Made by a program: the position numbers and the translations under genes. Positions 17,930 to 26,705 of a stretch of DNA of 64,000 nt are shown here, piece by piece; within the stretch, counting starts at the first letter, position 1; every line of letters starts with the position of its first letter. Under the pieces are notes generated by a model, which was not told the DNA's origin, did no database searches, and saw nothing but the letters and a program-made list of their open reading frames with translations. Origin of the DNA: Klebsiella indica (GTDB lineage Bacteria > Pseudomonadota > Gammaproteobacteria > Enterobacterales > Enterobacteriaceae); the NCBI RefSeq assembly GCF_005860775.1, contig NZ_VCHQ01000014.1, positions 62,001 through 126,000 on the forward strand. The letters run 5' to 3'.

Positions 17930-19405
17930 ATGATGAAAAACGTAATGAGTTGGGATGAATGGGGTGCCTGTGATGCAACCGCGATGGCAGAGCTAATTAA
18001 AAAAGGAGATGTCACACCAACGGCGTTAGCGCAACAGGCGGCGCAAGCCACAGCGCTGGTGAATCCGCATCTCAGTGCCGTCGTTGAACTGTTCGATGAT
18101 GTTATCGCCGATCCGCAACGCGATGGCACCCGACTTGACGGACCGTTCGCCGGCGTACCTTTTTTGATCAAAGACCTGGGGCCGGGAGTGAAAGGCCGTT
18201 TGCAGGAACAAGGGTCGAAATTTATGCGCGGCAACAGGCCTACTGAAGATGCGTTTCTTACCACCAAAATCCGTGCTGCCGGGCTGAACATCATTGGGCG
18301 TAGCGCCGCGCCAGAATTTGGCGTCTGCGGTTCGGCGGAAAATCCCGACATATATGTGACGCATAATCCCTGGAACCCGGATTACACCACGTTTGGTTCT
18401 TCTGCTGGGGCGGCTGCGTCGGTTGCGGCTGGAGTGCTTCCCCTTGCACATGCGACTGATGGCGGCGGTTCTATCCGCATTCCCGCCGGATCTCACGGGT
18501 TGATCGGTCTGAAATGTAGCCGCGGCGTTTTCTCTATTGCTCCCGGGCTTTCTGATATCAGCGGTTATGTTTCCACTCAAGGTTGCGTGAGTCGTAGCGT
18601 CCGGGATTCGGCTCTGTTTGTCGACAGCTGTCGTGGCGGCGCACCAGGGGAATTTATGCCCTACTGGCAAAGCAATGAGCCGTTTAGCGAACTGATTAAA
18701 CGCGATCCTGGTCGATTGCGTATCGCGGTATCACACCAATGGGGGCAATATCATGCCGACCCGCATTTTGTCAGCGAGCTGGAGCGAACGGTAACGCTGT
18801 TACGAGAGCTGGGACATGAGGTGGAATGGGTGACGCCGGATATCGATTTTGACGCCGCATTCGCGGCGCAAACCACCTGCTATATTAGCAATTTTGCCCA
18901 GTTTATTCAGCGGTTACTGGAGAAGAAAGGCCTTTCCTCCCCGCCGGAAGATCAGGTGGAGCCAATTAACATCAAAATCTGGCAGAAAGGGATTGATATG
19001 TCCTATAGCGAACGGTGGAAGATGCAGGATGTGTTTAACACGACATCGCGCAAGCTGGGGCAGTTTTATGAACAATGGGATATCATTCTGACGCCTACTT
19101 TTTCAAAACCAACGCCATTGATGGGCGAAAAAAAGTACCTGACCCTGAGTGATAACCCGGATGTATTGAGCTGGTTTTATGACTTGTGGGACATTTTTTC
19201 TTATACACCGCTCGCCAGCTTAACCGGCACGCCCGGTATTTCTGTGCCGCTGGCCTGGCAGCAATCCGGCATTCCGCTGGGAATGCATTTTCAAACCCGG
19301 CAGGCCAATGACGGAACATTATTACAGTTGGCAGCTCAGTTGGAACGCGCTCTGGACGGGCATTTCCTGCGCGGAGCCCGACCTCAGGTACATGTGACAC
19401 GCTAA
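17930..19405 (+). CDS. Amidase, amidase-signature family (NylA-like)
   Basis: A 491-residue amide hydrolase of the amidase-signature family. The Ser-cisSer-Lys triad is visible: Lys81 in FLIKDLG, the cis-serine in FGSSAGAAAS (Ser157/158) and the nucleophile Ser181 in DGGGSIRIPAG. The glycine-rich stretch is GSSAGA rather than the usual GGSSGG. Overall style and length recall 6-aminohexanoate-cyclic-dimer hydrolases and related enzymes. There is no signal peptide, so it acts in the cytoplasm, presumably on what the upstream ABC system imports. It begins 59 bp after the ATPase gene; AGGA at 17919-17922 favours the ATG at 17930 over the GTG at 17927 or the ATG at 17933. A strong terminator follows it. 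Confidence 0.9.
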   Translation: MMKNVMSWDEWGACDATAMAELIKKGDVTPTALAQQAAQATALVNPHLSAVVELFDDVIADPQRDGTRLDGPFAGVPFLIKDLGPGVKGRLQEQGSKFMRGNRPTEDAFLTTKIRAAGLNIIGRSAAPEFGVCGSAENPDIYVTHNPWNPDYTTFGSSAGAAASVAAGVLPLAHATDGGGSIRIPAGSHGLIGLKCSRGVFSIAPGLSDISGYVSTQGCVSRSVRDSALFVDSCRGGAPGEFMPYWQSNEPFSELIKRDPGRLRIAVSHQWGQYHADPHFVSELERTVTLLRELGHEVEWVTPDIDFDAAFAAQTTCYISNFAQFIQRLLEKKGLSSPPEDQVEPINIKIWQKGIDMSYSERWKMQDVFNTTSRKLGQFYEQWDIILTPTFSKPTPLMGEKKYLTLSDNPDVLSWFYDLWDIFSYTPLASLTGTPGISVPLAWQQSGIPLGMHFQTRQANDGTLLQLAAQLERALDGHFLRGARPQVHVTR

Positions 19406-19417
19406 CTTGGCTTATTT

Positions 19418-19447
19418 TGGCCATTTTTATGGGAAATGGCCATTTTT
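19418..19447 (+). terminator. Rho-independent terminator after the amidase
   Basis: The stem TGGCCATTT/AAATGGCCA (nine perfect pairs) has a seven-base loop and is followed by TTTTT. It lies 13 bp past the amidase stop codon and closes the transporter-amidase operon. Confidence 0.85.
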
Positions 19448-19686
19448 ACCGCTCTTACTTCAATAACGCGTTTTCTTCCCGCTTTGCCACGCGAATCGAG
19501 TATTCCGGGTGACAAACCATCAAATTTTTTGCTTGTGGGCTGAGGAAGTGATTGTCCTGCACTTTGCCAGTAGATTCAGCGTGTCCCCGTTGCCTTATGT
19601 GTTACGAGTGAGGGAGATTTGCGGATGAGGCATTTGTGAAAATAAAGCGACTTTTTGGATGTTATCGGCGGGGGGGAAATGACGTT

Positions 19687-19781
19687 TGGCGGAAGATCAC
19701 AGGAGTTGAACCTGCCCGGGACCGCTGGCGGCCCCAACTGGATTTGAAGTCCAGCCACCTCACCGGAGATGACGATCTTCC
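19687..19781 (-). tRNA. selC: tRNA-Sec (UCA), selenocysteine tRNA
   Basis: A 95-nt gene including the encoded CCA, nearly identical to E. coli selC. Read on the minus strand it starts GGAAGATCGTCATCTCC, carries the anticodon loop CTTCAAA (anticodon TCA) and a long variable arm (TTGGGGCCGCCAGCGGTCCC), and ends GATCTTCCGCCA. The 8-bp acceptor stem GGAAGATC/GATCTTCC is the long stem that sets tRNA-Sec apart. In E. coli selC adjoins yicJ and setC; here cysE is on one side and the amidase operon on the other. selC is a well-known island integration site, but no integrase or repeated selC end is seen here. Confidence 0.98.
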
Positions 19782-19811
19782 GCGCCTCGATTGCTACATG
19801 GAGGCGGGCGC

Positions 19812-19817
19812 ATTATA
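19812..19817 (-). promoter_or_regulatory. Probable selC promoter -10 box
   Basis: TATAAT on the minus strand lies about 30 bp before the tRNA 5' end and is followed by a GC-rich discriminator (GCGCCCGCC), the hallmark of stable-RNA promoters under stringent control. No clear -35 hexamer is visible at the right distance. Confidence 0.55.
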
Positions 19818-20125
19818 GCTACTTTCCTGCATTAACCACATCCCCCAACGCACTTTTTTACTGTGAAAACTGGGCTTTACAGAACCTTCCGAAACAATTC
19901 CTTGCAAAATCCGTGGGTTACAATTCTGAACGATTTTCAGGTTAACCCTGTTGCCACATTGCTGACAGATCGTTTGCTGACCTCTTATGCTGTATCCCGG
20001 TTTTTGGGCTGCAGAATTTTTTCTGATGGCGTGAAAAATATCAATAGTGGACGATGATAAGCACGTTATTCAGGATGACTCTGACCCTGTGTGTACGCGA
20101 AGGGAGCCTCGCTGCCGGGAACGCG
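19818..20125. other. Gene-free stretch between selC promoter and cysE
   Basis: About 310 bp. I see no convincing reading frame, repeat or structured RNA. It should contain the 3' untranslated end of the cysE operon transcript (minus strand) and the upstream part of the selC promoter. It is also the novel joint between the selC and cysE segments relative to E. coli. Confidence 0.4.
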
Positions 20126-20947
20126 TTAAATACCATCACCGTATTCAAAGGTATGGTGTATCCCATTGAAATGCTGATCCATATCCATCGCGGGCTTATC
20201 GCTCTCCGGCTTGCCGACGATGCGAGCGGGAACGCCTGCGGCGGTGGTATGCGGCGGTACCGGCTGTAACACCACGGAACCGGCGCCGATTTTCGCGCCA
20301 CAGCCCACTTCAATATTGCCGAGAATCTTCGCTCCGGCACCAATCATCACGCCTTCGCGAATTTTCGGGTGGCGATCGCCGCTGGTTTTACCGGTACCGC
20401 CAAGCGTCACGGATTGCAGAATGGATACATCATCTTCAATCACCGCCGTTTCACCGACGACAATACCGGTGGCGTGGTCAAGCATGATCCCGCAGCCAAT
20501 CTTCGCCGCCGGATGGATATCCACCTGGAAGGTTACAGAAACTTGATTTTGCAGGAAAATCGCCAGTGCCTGACGCCCCTGGTTCCACAGCCAGTGGCCG
20601 ATACGATAGGCCTGCAGCGCGTGAAACCCCTTCAGGTAAAGCAGCGGCGTGGAATATTTATCCACCGCCGGGTCGCGGGTGCGCACGGCCTGAATATCGC
20701 AGGCGGCTGAGGCGATCATTTCCGGGTCAGCGGCATAGGCTTCTTCCACCACTTCACGAATCGCGATAGCGGGCATAATCGGGGAGGCCAGTTTATTTGC
20801 CAGCATATAGCTCAGCGCGCTGCCGAGGTTTTCGTGCTTGAGGAGTGTGGCGTGGTAAAAACTGGCGAGCATCGGCTCACAGTCTGCTAAAGCCCGGGCT
20901 TCGGCTTTAATATTATTCCAGATGGTATCCAGTTCTTCACACGGCAT
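20126..20947 (-). CDS. cysE: Serine O-acetyltransferase
   Basis: Makes O-acetylserine from serine and acetyl-CoA, the first committed step of cysteine synthesis; feedback-inhibited by cysteine. Length is 273 residues, identical to E. coli. The N-terminal helical domain is followed by the left-handed beta-helix with hexapeptide repeats (about 140-240). Catalytic-site text DIHPAAKIGCGIMLDHATGIVVGE includes the histidine of HPAA and DHATG. The C-terminal tail ends FEYGDGI; its terminal isoleucine docks into cysteine synthase CysK. It lies downstream of gpsA in the usual secB-gpsA-cysE order, but 339 bp instead of the usual short gap separates them. Confidence 0.97.
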   Translation of the reverse strand: MPCEELDTIWNNIKAEARALADCEPMLASFYHATLLKHENLGSALSYMLANKLASPIMPAIAIREVVEEAYAADPEMIASAACDIQAVRTRDPAVDKYSTPLLYLKGFHALQAYRIGHWLWNQGRQALAIFLQNQVSVTFQVDIHPAAKIGCGIMLDHATGIVVGETAVIEDDVSILQSVTLGGTGKTSGDRHPKIREGVMIGAGAKILGNIEVGCGAKIGAGSVVLQPVPPHTTAAGVPARIVGKPESDKPAMDMDQHFNGIHHTFEYGDGI

Positions 20948-21037
20948 TGCTGACTCCAGACGATATAATAATGACCGGCCAGTTCTTTGCTGACCGGGTC
21001 ATACAGACGATAAATGTTCCCTTCTGACGATCCCCAT

Positions 21038-21159
21038 TATACTCGCCATCCTTCATGTTGCCTCTGTGGTGGCTGTGCTGATTCGCCCCGGTTTAGTAAG
21101 CCCCGGGGATTCGATCGCTTGCCGCCTTGATGCAACTTGCTTGAATGATTTTGTGTATA
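21038..21159. repeat. ERIC-like element (degenerate) between gpsA and cysE
   Basis: The segment starts TATACTCGCCATCCTTCATGTTG and ends AATGATTTTGTGTATA, aligning end to end with the ERIC copy at 31131-31257. Conserved inner blocks are TGGCT, CCCCGGT, GCCCCGGGGATTC and GCCGCCTTGATGCAAC. It is 122 bp long with a short internal deletion. It lies inside what is normally the gpsA-cysE transcription unit, so the RNA would carry a long hairpin between the two genes. The 125 bp between it and the gpsA stop show no gene. Confidence 0.65.
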
Positions 21160-21286
21160 TACTTCAGGCTGCATAGACGCTGGCTGCTGATTTACTGGTC
21201 TCATTCATGAGACTTACCCTTTCGAGCCATTACTCCGCGACGGCGAGATCCTTTCCGGACATGCTTATCGCTTTCTGCAGCACGAA

Positions 21287-22315
21287 TTATTTCGTGGAGA
21301 AACTGCTTCGCTCGTCCTTGCGTTCACGACCTAATAAGGTTAATGCTGCCTCGCGCGCAATTTTTCCGCAATACAATACCTGATAAATTTCCTCAGTTAT
21401 TGGCATTTCGACGCCTAAACGCTGCGCCAGCACGCGAACTTCTTTGGTATTACGGTAGCCTTCAACCACCTGACCAATTTTATCCTGTGCGCTTTGCACA
21501 TCCATGCCCTGACCGAGCATCATGCCGAAGCGGCGGTTACGCGATTGGTTATCGGTACAGGTCAGCACCAGATCGCCCAGCCCCGCCATGCCCATAAAGG
21601 TTTCCGGATCGGCGCCAAGCGCCTCTCCCAGACGAGACATCTCCACCAGCCCGCGGGTGATAAGCGCGGTGCGCGCGTTGGCGCCGAAGCCAATACCGTC
21701 CGACATCCCGGCGCCGATGGCGATAACGTTTTTCACCGCGCCGCCGAGCTGAACGCCAATAAAATCCGGGTTGATATAGACGCGGAAGCTCTTGCCGCAG
21801 TGCAGCAGGATTTGCAGGTCGTCAGCGAACTGCGGTTCGGTGGAGGCCAGGGAGATAGCCGTCGGCAGGCCTGCCGCCAGCTCTTTGGCGAACGTTGGAC
21901 CGGAAATTACCGCCAGCGGGATATCATCGCCCAGCGCTTCCCGCGCCACGTCCTGCAGCAGACGGCCGGTTTCTGCTTCGAGGCCTTTTGTCGCCCAGAC
22001 CAGGCGCGCATCAGGGCGCATCAGCGGTTTAATCTGCCGCAAAACCTCGCCAAATACATGGCTCGGTACGACGACCAGGATGTCGCGGCTGGCTGCCAGC
22101 GCGGTCGCCAGATCGCTCTCCAGATGCAGCGTATCAGGAAAAGGCACATCAGGAAGGAATGCGGCGTTGCAGCGATCGTGTTGCAGCGTCGCAATATGTT
22201 TCGGGTCATGGCCCCAGAGCACAACATGGTGGCCATTTCTTGCCAGGGTGATGGCAAGAGCGGTGCCGTAAGAGCCGGCACCGATCACAGTCATTGCAGC
22301 ATTAAGCGCGTTCAT
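21287..22315 (-). CDS. gpsA: Glycerol-3-phosphate dehydrogenase (NAD(P)+)
   Basis: Reduces dihydroxyacetone phosphate to sn-glycerol-3-phosphate for phospholipid synthesis. Length is 342 residues (E. coli 339). The N-terminal Rossmann motif is [10 protein letters not shown]. The catalytic lysine lies in [14 protein letters not shown] and the substrate loop in the conserved SRNRRFG region. The C-terminus diverges after KDERSS, ending FSTK rather than H, probably because downstream DNA was replaced by the ERIC-like region. The start overlaps the secB stop by one base (TGATG), as in E. coli, so the two are translationally coupled. Confidence 0.97.
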   Translation of the reverse strand: MNALNAAMTVIGAGSYGTALAITLARNGHHVVLWGHDPKHIATLQHDRCNAAFLPDVPFPDTLHLESDLATALAASRDILVVVPSHVFGEVLRQIKPLMRPDARLVWATKGLEAETGRLLQDVAREALGDDIPLAVISGPTFAKELAAGLPTAISLASTEPQFADDLQILLHCGKSFRVYINPDFIGVQLGGAVKNVIAIGAGMSDGIGFGANARTALITRGLVEMSRLGEALGADPETFMGMAGLGDLVLTCTDNQSRNRRFGMMLGQGMDVQSAQDKIGQVVEGYRNTKEVRVLAQRLGVEMPITEEIYQVLYCGKIAREAALTLLGRERKDERSSFSTK

Positions 22316-22782
22316 CAGGCATCCTGATGTTGTTCAGCACCTTCGCCAGTTTGCTGCTGCAGATAGTTCATAAACAGCGCATCGAAGTTCACTGGCGCAA
22401 GGTTCAGTTGCGGGAAGGTACCGCGAGAAACCAGGCTGGTGATGCACTCACGCGCGTACGGGAACAGAATGTTCGGGCAGTATGCGCCGAGGCAGTGCGC
22501 CATCTGGGTGCCTTCAATGCCATCAATGGAGAAAATACCGCCCTGCTGTACTTCACACAGGAATGCAGTTTCTTCGCCCAGCGAGGCGGTGACGGTCACA
22601 CGCAGCACCACTTCATACACGCCTTCAGCGAGTTGGCTGGACGCGGTATCCAGATCAAGTTTAACTTCCGGCTGCCAGTCTTTCTGGAAAACTTGCGGGG
22701 CATTCGGCGCTTCGAAGGAGATATCCTTGGTGTAGATACGCTGAATCTGGAAAGTCATTTCGGTGCTGTTTTGTTCTGACAT
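22315..22782 (-). CDS. secB: Protein-export chaperone SecB
   Basis: Cytosolic tetrameric chaperone that keeps preproteins unfolded and passes them to SecA. Length is 155 residues, as in E. coli. The sequence carries the family core [18 protein letters not shown] near the N-terminus and [17 protein letters not shown] near the C-terminus, the SecA-contact region. It sits between grxC (57 bp upstream) and gpsA (one-base overlap), the standard grxC-secB-gpsA order. Confidence 0.98.
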   Translation of the reverse strand: MSEQNSTEMTFQIQRIYTKDISFEAPNAPQVFQKDWQPEVKLDLDTASSQLAEGVYEVVLRVTVTASLGEETAFLCEVQQGGIFSIDGIEGTQMAHCLGAYCPNILFPYARECITSLVSRGTFPQLNLAPVNFDALFMNYLQQQTGEGAEQHQDA

Positions 22783-22839
22783 AGTAAAACCCTTTCGTGT
22801 TGTCCTTAAATACGCCCGTCGATGGGATGGGCGTAAAAA

Positions 22840-23091
22840 TTAGCGCAAGAGGGGATCGAGTCCACCACGTGAATCAAGCGCGTACAAGTCGTCACAGCCG
22901 CCAATGTGCTGCGTATCAATAAAAATCTGCGGAACCGTCGTCCGGCCGCTGCGCTGAATCATCTCTTCACGCTTTGCGGCATTGCCATCGATAGGCAACT
23001 CGTTGAACGTCACGCCCTTGCTGTTCAGCAGCGCTTTCGCACGCACGCAGAACGGACAGGTCGCTTTGGTATAGATATCAATATTGGCCAT
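22840..23091 (-). CDS. grxC: Glutaredoxin 3
   Basis: Small thiol-disulfide oxidoreductase (83 residues) that uses glutathione. The active site CPFC (residues 13-16; E. coli has CPYC) follows the first beta-strand. The cis-proline stretch TVPQIFID and the glutathione-binding GGCDDLYAL are present. It lies between yibN and secB on the same strand, 109 bp after yibN. Confidence 0.97.
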   Translation of the reverse strand: MANIDIYTKATCPFCVRAKALLNSKGVTFNELPIDGNAAKREEMIQRSGRTTVPQIFIDTQHIGGCDDLYALDSRGGLDPLLR

Positions 23092-23200
23092 GACTTCACT
23101 CCTGTTTTACCCGCGAGGATTTTACGTCGCAGACATCATTTCCCCCTGACGAAAAGGCGCCAGAGGGAAAACGCGCTACGCCATAAAAGGCGCGGGTAAA

Positions 23201-23632
23201 TTATTTACCGCGTACCAGCGGAAGGTTTTCGCCGCTCCAGCCGGCGATGCCTTCTTTCAGTACGAAGACCTTTTCAAAACCGGCTTTATTCAGCGCGCTG
23301 GCGGGTTCTTGCGCCTGCATACCGGAGCCGTCTACCACTATAATGGGTTGCGCTTTGTGCTTTTCCAACTCGCCGACGTTATTTGCTTTGATATCGCTCG
23401 GCAGCAGGTTAACGGAGCCAGCAATATGGCCTTTACGAAAATCGTCACGCTGACGCAGGTCGACAACCACAGCATCTTCTTTATTGATCAGGCGCGTCGC
23501 TTCACCACGGGTGATGACTTTAACTTTCGACATCAGCCCTTTAAAGGTAGTGAACAGCACCGCCACCAGCAACGCGACCCACGCGATGCTCAGGACGGGG
23601 TGACGGCCGATGAATTGCATTATTTCTTGCAT
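23201..23632 (-). CDS. yibN: Membrane-anchored rhodanese-domain protein YibN
   Basis: A 143-residue protein with one N-terminal membrane helix (about residues 13-30) and a rhodanese domain (about 45-140). The position of the rhodanese cysteine is taken by another residue: the loop reads [15 protein letters not shown], so sulfurtransferase activity is doubtful, as in E. coli YibN. It heads the leftward yibN-grxC-secB-gpsA-cysE run and is divergent from gpmI, with a 244-bp gap. Confidence 0.95.
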   Translation of the reverse strand: MQEIMQFIGRHPVLSIAWVALLVAVLFTTFKGLMSKVKVITRGEATRLINKEDAVVVDLRQRDDFRKGHIAGSVNLLPSDIKANNVGELEKHKAQPIIVVDGSGMQAQEPASALNKAGFEKVFVLKEGIAGWSGENLPLVRGK

Positions 23633-23876
23633 GGGGGGTTACAACTCCCGACTAAGTGATAAAAAAACCAGGGAAGGAGTATACCTGTGCATTGCGGCAA
23701 ATACAGCCAGTGAGCACGATGTAATGTATTTTCTGCGGTTCGTCACGAAAAAAAACCGCTTTCAAGCTAATGCTGCGCTCTGGCCGCTCTCTTTCTTTGA
23801 TCTTTTACGGTAATTTGATCGATTCAGCTGTAGTAAAATTACGCAAATTTTTGTCTTTGAGCATGAGGTTGTCGCA

Positions 23877-25421
23877 ATGTCGGTTTCTAAAAAACCTATG
23901 GTACTGGTGATTCTGGATGGCTACGGCTATCGCGAAGAGCAGCAGGATAACGCAATTTACAGCGCAAAAACCCCCGTTATGGACGCATTGTGGGCGAAAC
24001 GTCCTCATACCCTGATTGATGCTTCCGGTCTTGAAGTGGGCTTGCCGGATCGTCAGATGGGCAACTCCGAGGTGGGCCACGTCAATCTTGGCGCAGGCCG
24101 CATTGTCTATCAGGATCTGACCCGCCTGGACGTTGAAATTAAAGATCGCGCATTTTTCGCTAACCCGGTACTGACAGGCGCTGTGGATCAGGCGAAAAAC
24201 ACAGGTAAAGCCGTGCACATTATGGGTCTGCTCTCTGCGGGCGGCGTACACAGCCATGAAGATCATATTATGGCGATGGTGGAACTGGCCGCGGAACGCG
24301 GCGCAGAAAAAATTTACCTGCATGCTTTCCTTGACGGTCGCGATACCCCGCCGCGCAGTGCTGAATCTTCGCTGAAAAAGTTTGAAGACAAATTTGCCGC
24401 ATTAGGCAAAGGCCGCGTGGCTTCTATCGTTGGTCGTTACTATGCGATGGACCGCGACAACCGCTGGGATCGCGTTGAGCAGGCTTACGATCTGCTGACC
24501 CTGGCAAAAGGCGAGTTTCAGGCGGATACCGCCGTCGCGGGTCTGCAGGCGGCTTATGCTCGCGACGAAAACGATGAGTTTGTGAAAGCGACGGTTATCC
24601 GCGCAGAAGGCGAAGCCGATGCGGCAATGGAAGATGGCGATGCGCTGATTTTCATGAACTTCCGCGCCGACCGCGCGCGTGAAATCACTCGTGCGTTTGT
24701 TAATGCTGATTTTGACGGCTTCGCTCGTAAGAAAGTGGTTAATATCAACTTTGTGATGCTGACCGAATATGCTGCTGACATCAAAACCGCCGTCGCTTAT
24801 CCGCCTGCTTCGCTGGTGAACACCTACGGCGAGTGGATGGCGAAGCACGATAAAACCCAACTGCGTATTTCTGAAACGGAAAAATATGCGCACGTAACCT
24901 TCTTCTTTAACGGCGGCGTCGAAGAGCCGTTCAGGGGCGAAGATCGTATTCTGATCAACTCGCCGAAAGTGGCAACCTACGATCTGCAGCCGGAAATGAG
25001 TTCTGCCGAGCTGACCGAAAAACTGGTTGCCGCGATCAAAGGCGGTCAGTACGACACTATCATCTGCAACTATCCGAACGGCGATATGGTTGGCCACACC
25101 GGGGTGATGGAAGCCGCAGTGAAGGCGGTGGAAGCGCTGGATCACTGCATCGACCAGGTCGCTCAGGCGGTAGAGTCGGTCGGCGGCCAACTGTTAATTA
25201 CCGCAGACCACGGCAACGCCGAACAGATGCGCGATCCCGCCACCGGCCAGGCGCATACCGCGCACACTAACCTGCCGGTTCCTCTGATTTACGTTGGCGA
25301 TAAAAACGTCAAAGCGGTCAACGGCGGCAAACTTTCCGACATCGCGCCGACGATGCTGACGCTGATGGGAATGGAAATCCCGCAAGAGATGACTGGCAAG
25401 CCGCTGTTCATCGTGGAATAA
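23877..25421 (+). CDS. gpmI: 2,3-bisphosphoglycerate-independent phosphoglycerate mutase
   Basis: Interconverts 3- and 2-phosphoglycerate using two Mn2+ ions. Length is 514 residues (E. coli GpmI/GpmM 514). The N-terminal metal site [10 protein letters not shown] and the phosphoserine-forming serine in [15 protein letters not shown] are present. Also visible are substrate-binding DGRDTPPRS and the second metal site ADHGNAEQM. The next gene, envC, starts nine bp after the stop, giving the conserved gpmI-envC-yibQ operon. Confidence 0.98.
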   Translation: MSVSKKPMVLVILDGYGYREEQQDNAIYSAKTPVMDALWAKRPHTLIDASGLEVGLPDRQMGNSEVGHVNLGAGRIVYQDLTRLDVEIKDRAFFANPVLTGAVDQAKNTGKAVHIMGLLSAGGVHSHEDHIMAMVELAAERGAEKIYLHAFLDGRDTPPRSAESSLKKFEDKFAALGKGRVASIVGRYYAMDRDNRWDRVEQAYDLLTLAKGEFQADTAVAGLQAAYARDENDEFVKATVIRAEGEADAAMEDGDALIFMNFRADRAREITRAFVNADFDGFARKKVVNINFVMLTEYAADIKTAVAYPPASLVNTYGEWMAKHDKTQLRISETEKYAHVTFFFNGGVEEPFRGEDRILINSPKVATYDLQPEMSSAELTEKLVAAIKGGQYDTIICNYPNGDMVGHTGVMEAAVKAVEALDHCIDQVAQAVESVGGQLLITADHGNAEQMRDPATGQAHTAHTNLPVPLIYVGDKNVKAVNGGKLSDIAPTMLTLMGMEIPQEMTGKPLFIVE

Positions 25422-25430
25422 TCCTTCCCC

Positions 25431-26702
25431 ATGAGGGGAAAGGCGACTTATTCAACTACATGGATCGCAACGGCAGTTCGATCCGTCCTTTACGCCAGCG
25501 CGCTTAGCGCTGGCGTATTGCTGTGCGCCGCATCTGCGCATGCAGATGATCGTGACCAGCTAAAATCCATTCAGGCCGATATCGCCGCCAAACAGCGGGC
25601 GATTAAGCAGCAGCAGCAGCAGCGCGCTTCCCTGCTCGCCCAGCTTAAGGCGCAGGAAGAAGCCATTTCCGCCGCCGCGCGTAAACTGCGAGAAACCCAG
25701 GAGACGTTGAATCAGCTGAATAAGCAGATCGACGAAATGAACGCCGCGCTTGCGAAGCTGGAACGCCAGCGCGCTTCACAGGAGCGTAATCTGGCGGCGC
25801 AGCTTGACGCCGCGTTTCGTCAGGGGCCGCATACCGGCATCCAGATGATCCTCAGCGGCGAAGAGGGCCAGCGTAATGAGCGTCTGCAGGCCTACTTTGG
25901 CTATCTGAACCAGGCGCGTCAGGAGACCATCGCCCAGCTAAAGAAAACGCGTGAAGAGGTGGCGGTGCAGAAATCCATGCTGGAAGAGAAACAGAGCCAG
26001 CAGCAAACCCTGGTATATGAGCAACGCGCCCAGCAGAACAAACTGGAACAGGCGCGCAACGAACGTAAAAAAACCCTCGCCAGCCTTGAATCGTCGATCC
26101 AAAAAGGTCAGCAGCAGCTGAGTGAAATGCGGGCAAACGAATCGCGCCTGCGTAGTCGTATTGCGCAAGCGGAGGCGGCAGCCAAAGCCCGCGCGGATCG
26201 TGAAGCCCGTGAAGCGCAGGCGGTGCGCGATCGCCAGCAGGAAGCTTCACGTAAAGGTACCACCTATAAGCCCACTGAAAGCGAACGTTCGCTGATGTCC
26301 CGTACCGGTGGTCTTGGCGCGCCGCACGGCCAGGCTTTCTGGCCGGTACGCGGGACAATTCTGCATCGTTATGGCGAACGGCTGCAAGGTGAACTACGTT
26401 GGAAGGGGATGGTTATCGCTGCGTCTGAAGGCAGCGAGGTTAAAGCGATCGCTGATGGCCGCGTTATTCTTGCCGACTGGCTGCAGGGCTATGGCCTGGT
26501 CGTCGTCGTTGCGCACGGTAAAGGCGACATGAGTCTTTACGGCTATAATCAAAGCGCGTTGGTCAGCGTTGGCACTCAGGTCCGGGCGGGTCAGCCGATC
26601 GCGCTCGTTGGCAGCAGCGGTGGTCAGGGCCGTCCGTCGCTCTATTTCGAAATTCGCCGCCAGGGTCAGGCGGTCAATCCACTGCCGTGGTTGGGAAGAT
26701 AA
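25431..26702 (+). CDS. envC: Murein hydrolase activator EnvC
   Basis: Periplasmic activator of the amidases AmiA and AmiB at the division septum, recruited by FtsEX. Length is 423 residues (E. coli 419). A signal peptide ends near SAHA (about residue 38). A long coiled coil follows (about 40-275), then a degenerate LytM domain (about 305-420) lacking the zinc ligands of active endopeptidases. Its C-terminal text ELRWKGMVI, DWLQGYGLVVVV and SLYFEIRRQG is near identical to E. coli. The ATG at 25431 has only a weak ribosome site, but the preceding stop is nine bp away, so coupling with gpmI is likely. Confidence 0.96.
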   Translation: MRGKATYSTTWIATAVRSVLYASALSAGVLLCAASAHADDRDQLKSIQADIAAKQRAIKQQQQQRASLLAQLKAQEEAISAAARKLRETQETLNQLNKQIDEMNAALAKLERQRASQERNLAAQLDAAFRQGPHTGIQMILSGEEGQRNERLQAYFGYLNQARQETIAQLKKTREEVAVQKSMLEEKQSQQQTLVYEQRAQQNKLEQARNERKKTLASLESSIQKGQQQLSEMRANESRLRSRIAQAEAAAKARADREAREAQAVRDRQQEASRKGTTYKPTESERSLMSRTGGLGAPHGQAFWPVRGTILHRYGERLQGELRWKGMVIAASEGSEVKAIADGRVILADWLQGYGLVVVVAHGKGDMSLYGYNQSALVSVGTQVRAGQPIALVGSSGGQGRPSLYFEIRRQGQAVNPLPWLGR

Positions 26703-26705
26703 GTT

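Noticed and set aside
6061-19781. A selC-integrated genomic island on the 3' side of the tRNA gene
   Set aside because: selC is a classic target, and the DNA to its left is unlike E. coli. But there is no integrase gene and no repeat of the selC 3' end in the window, and most genes there have ordinary composition.
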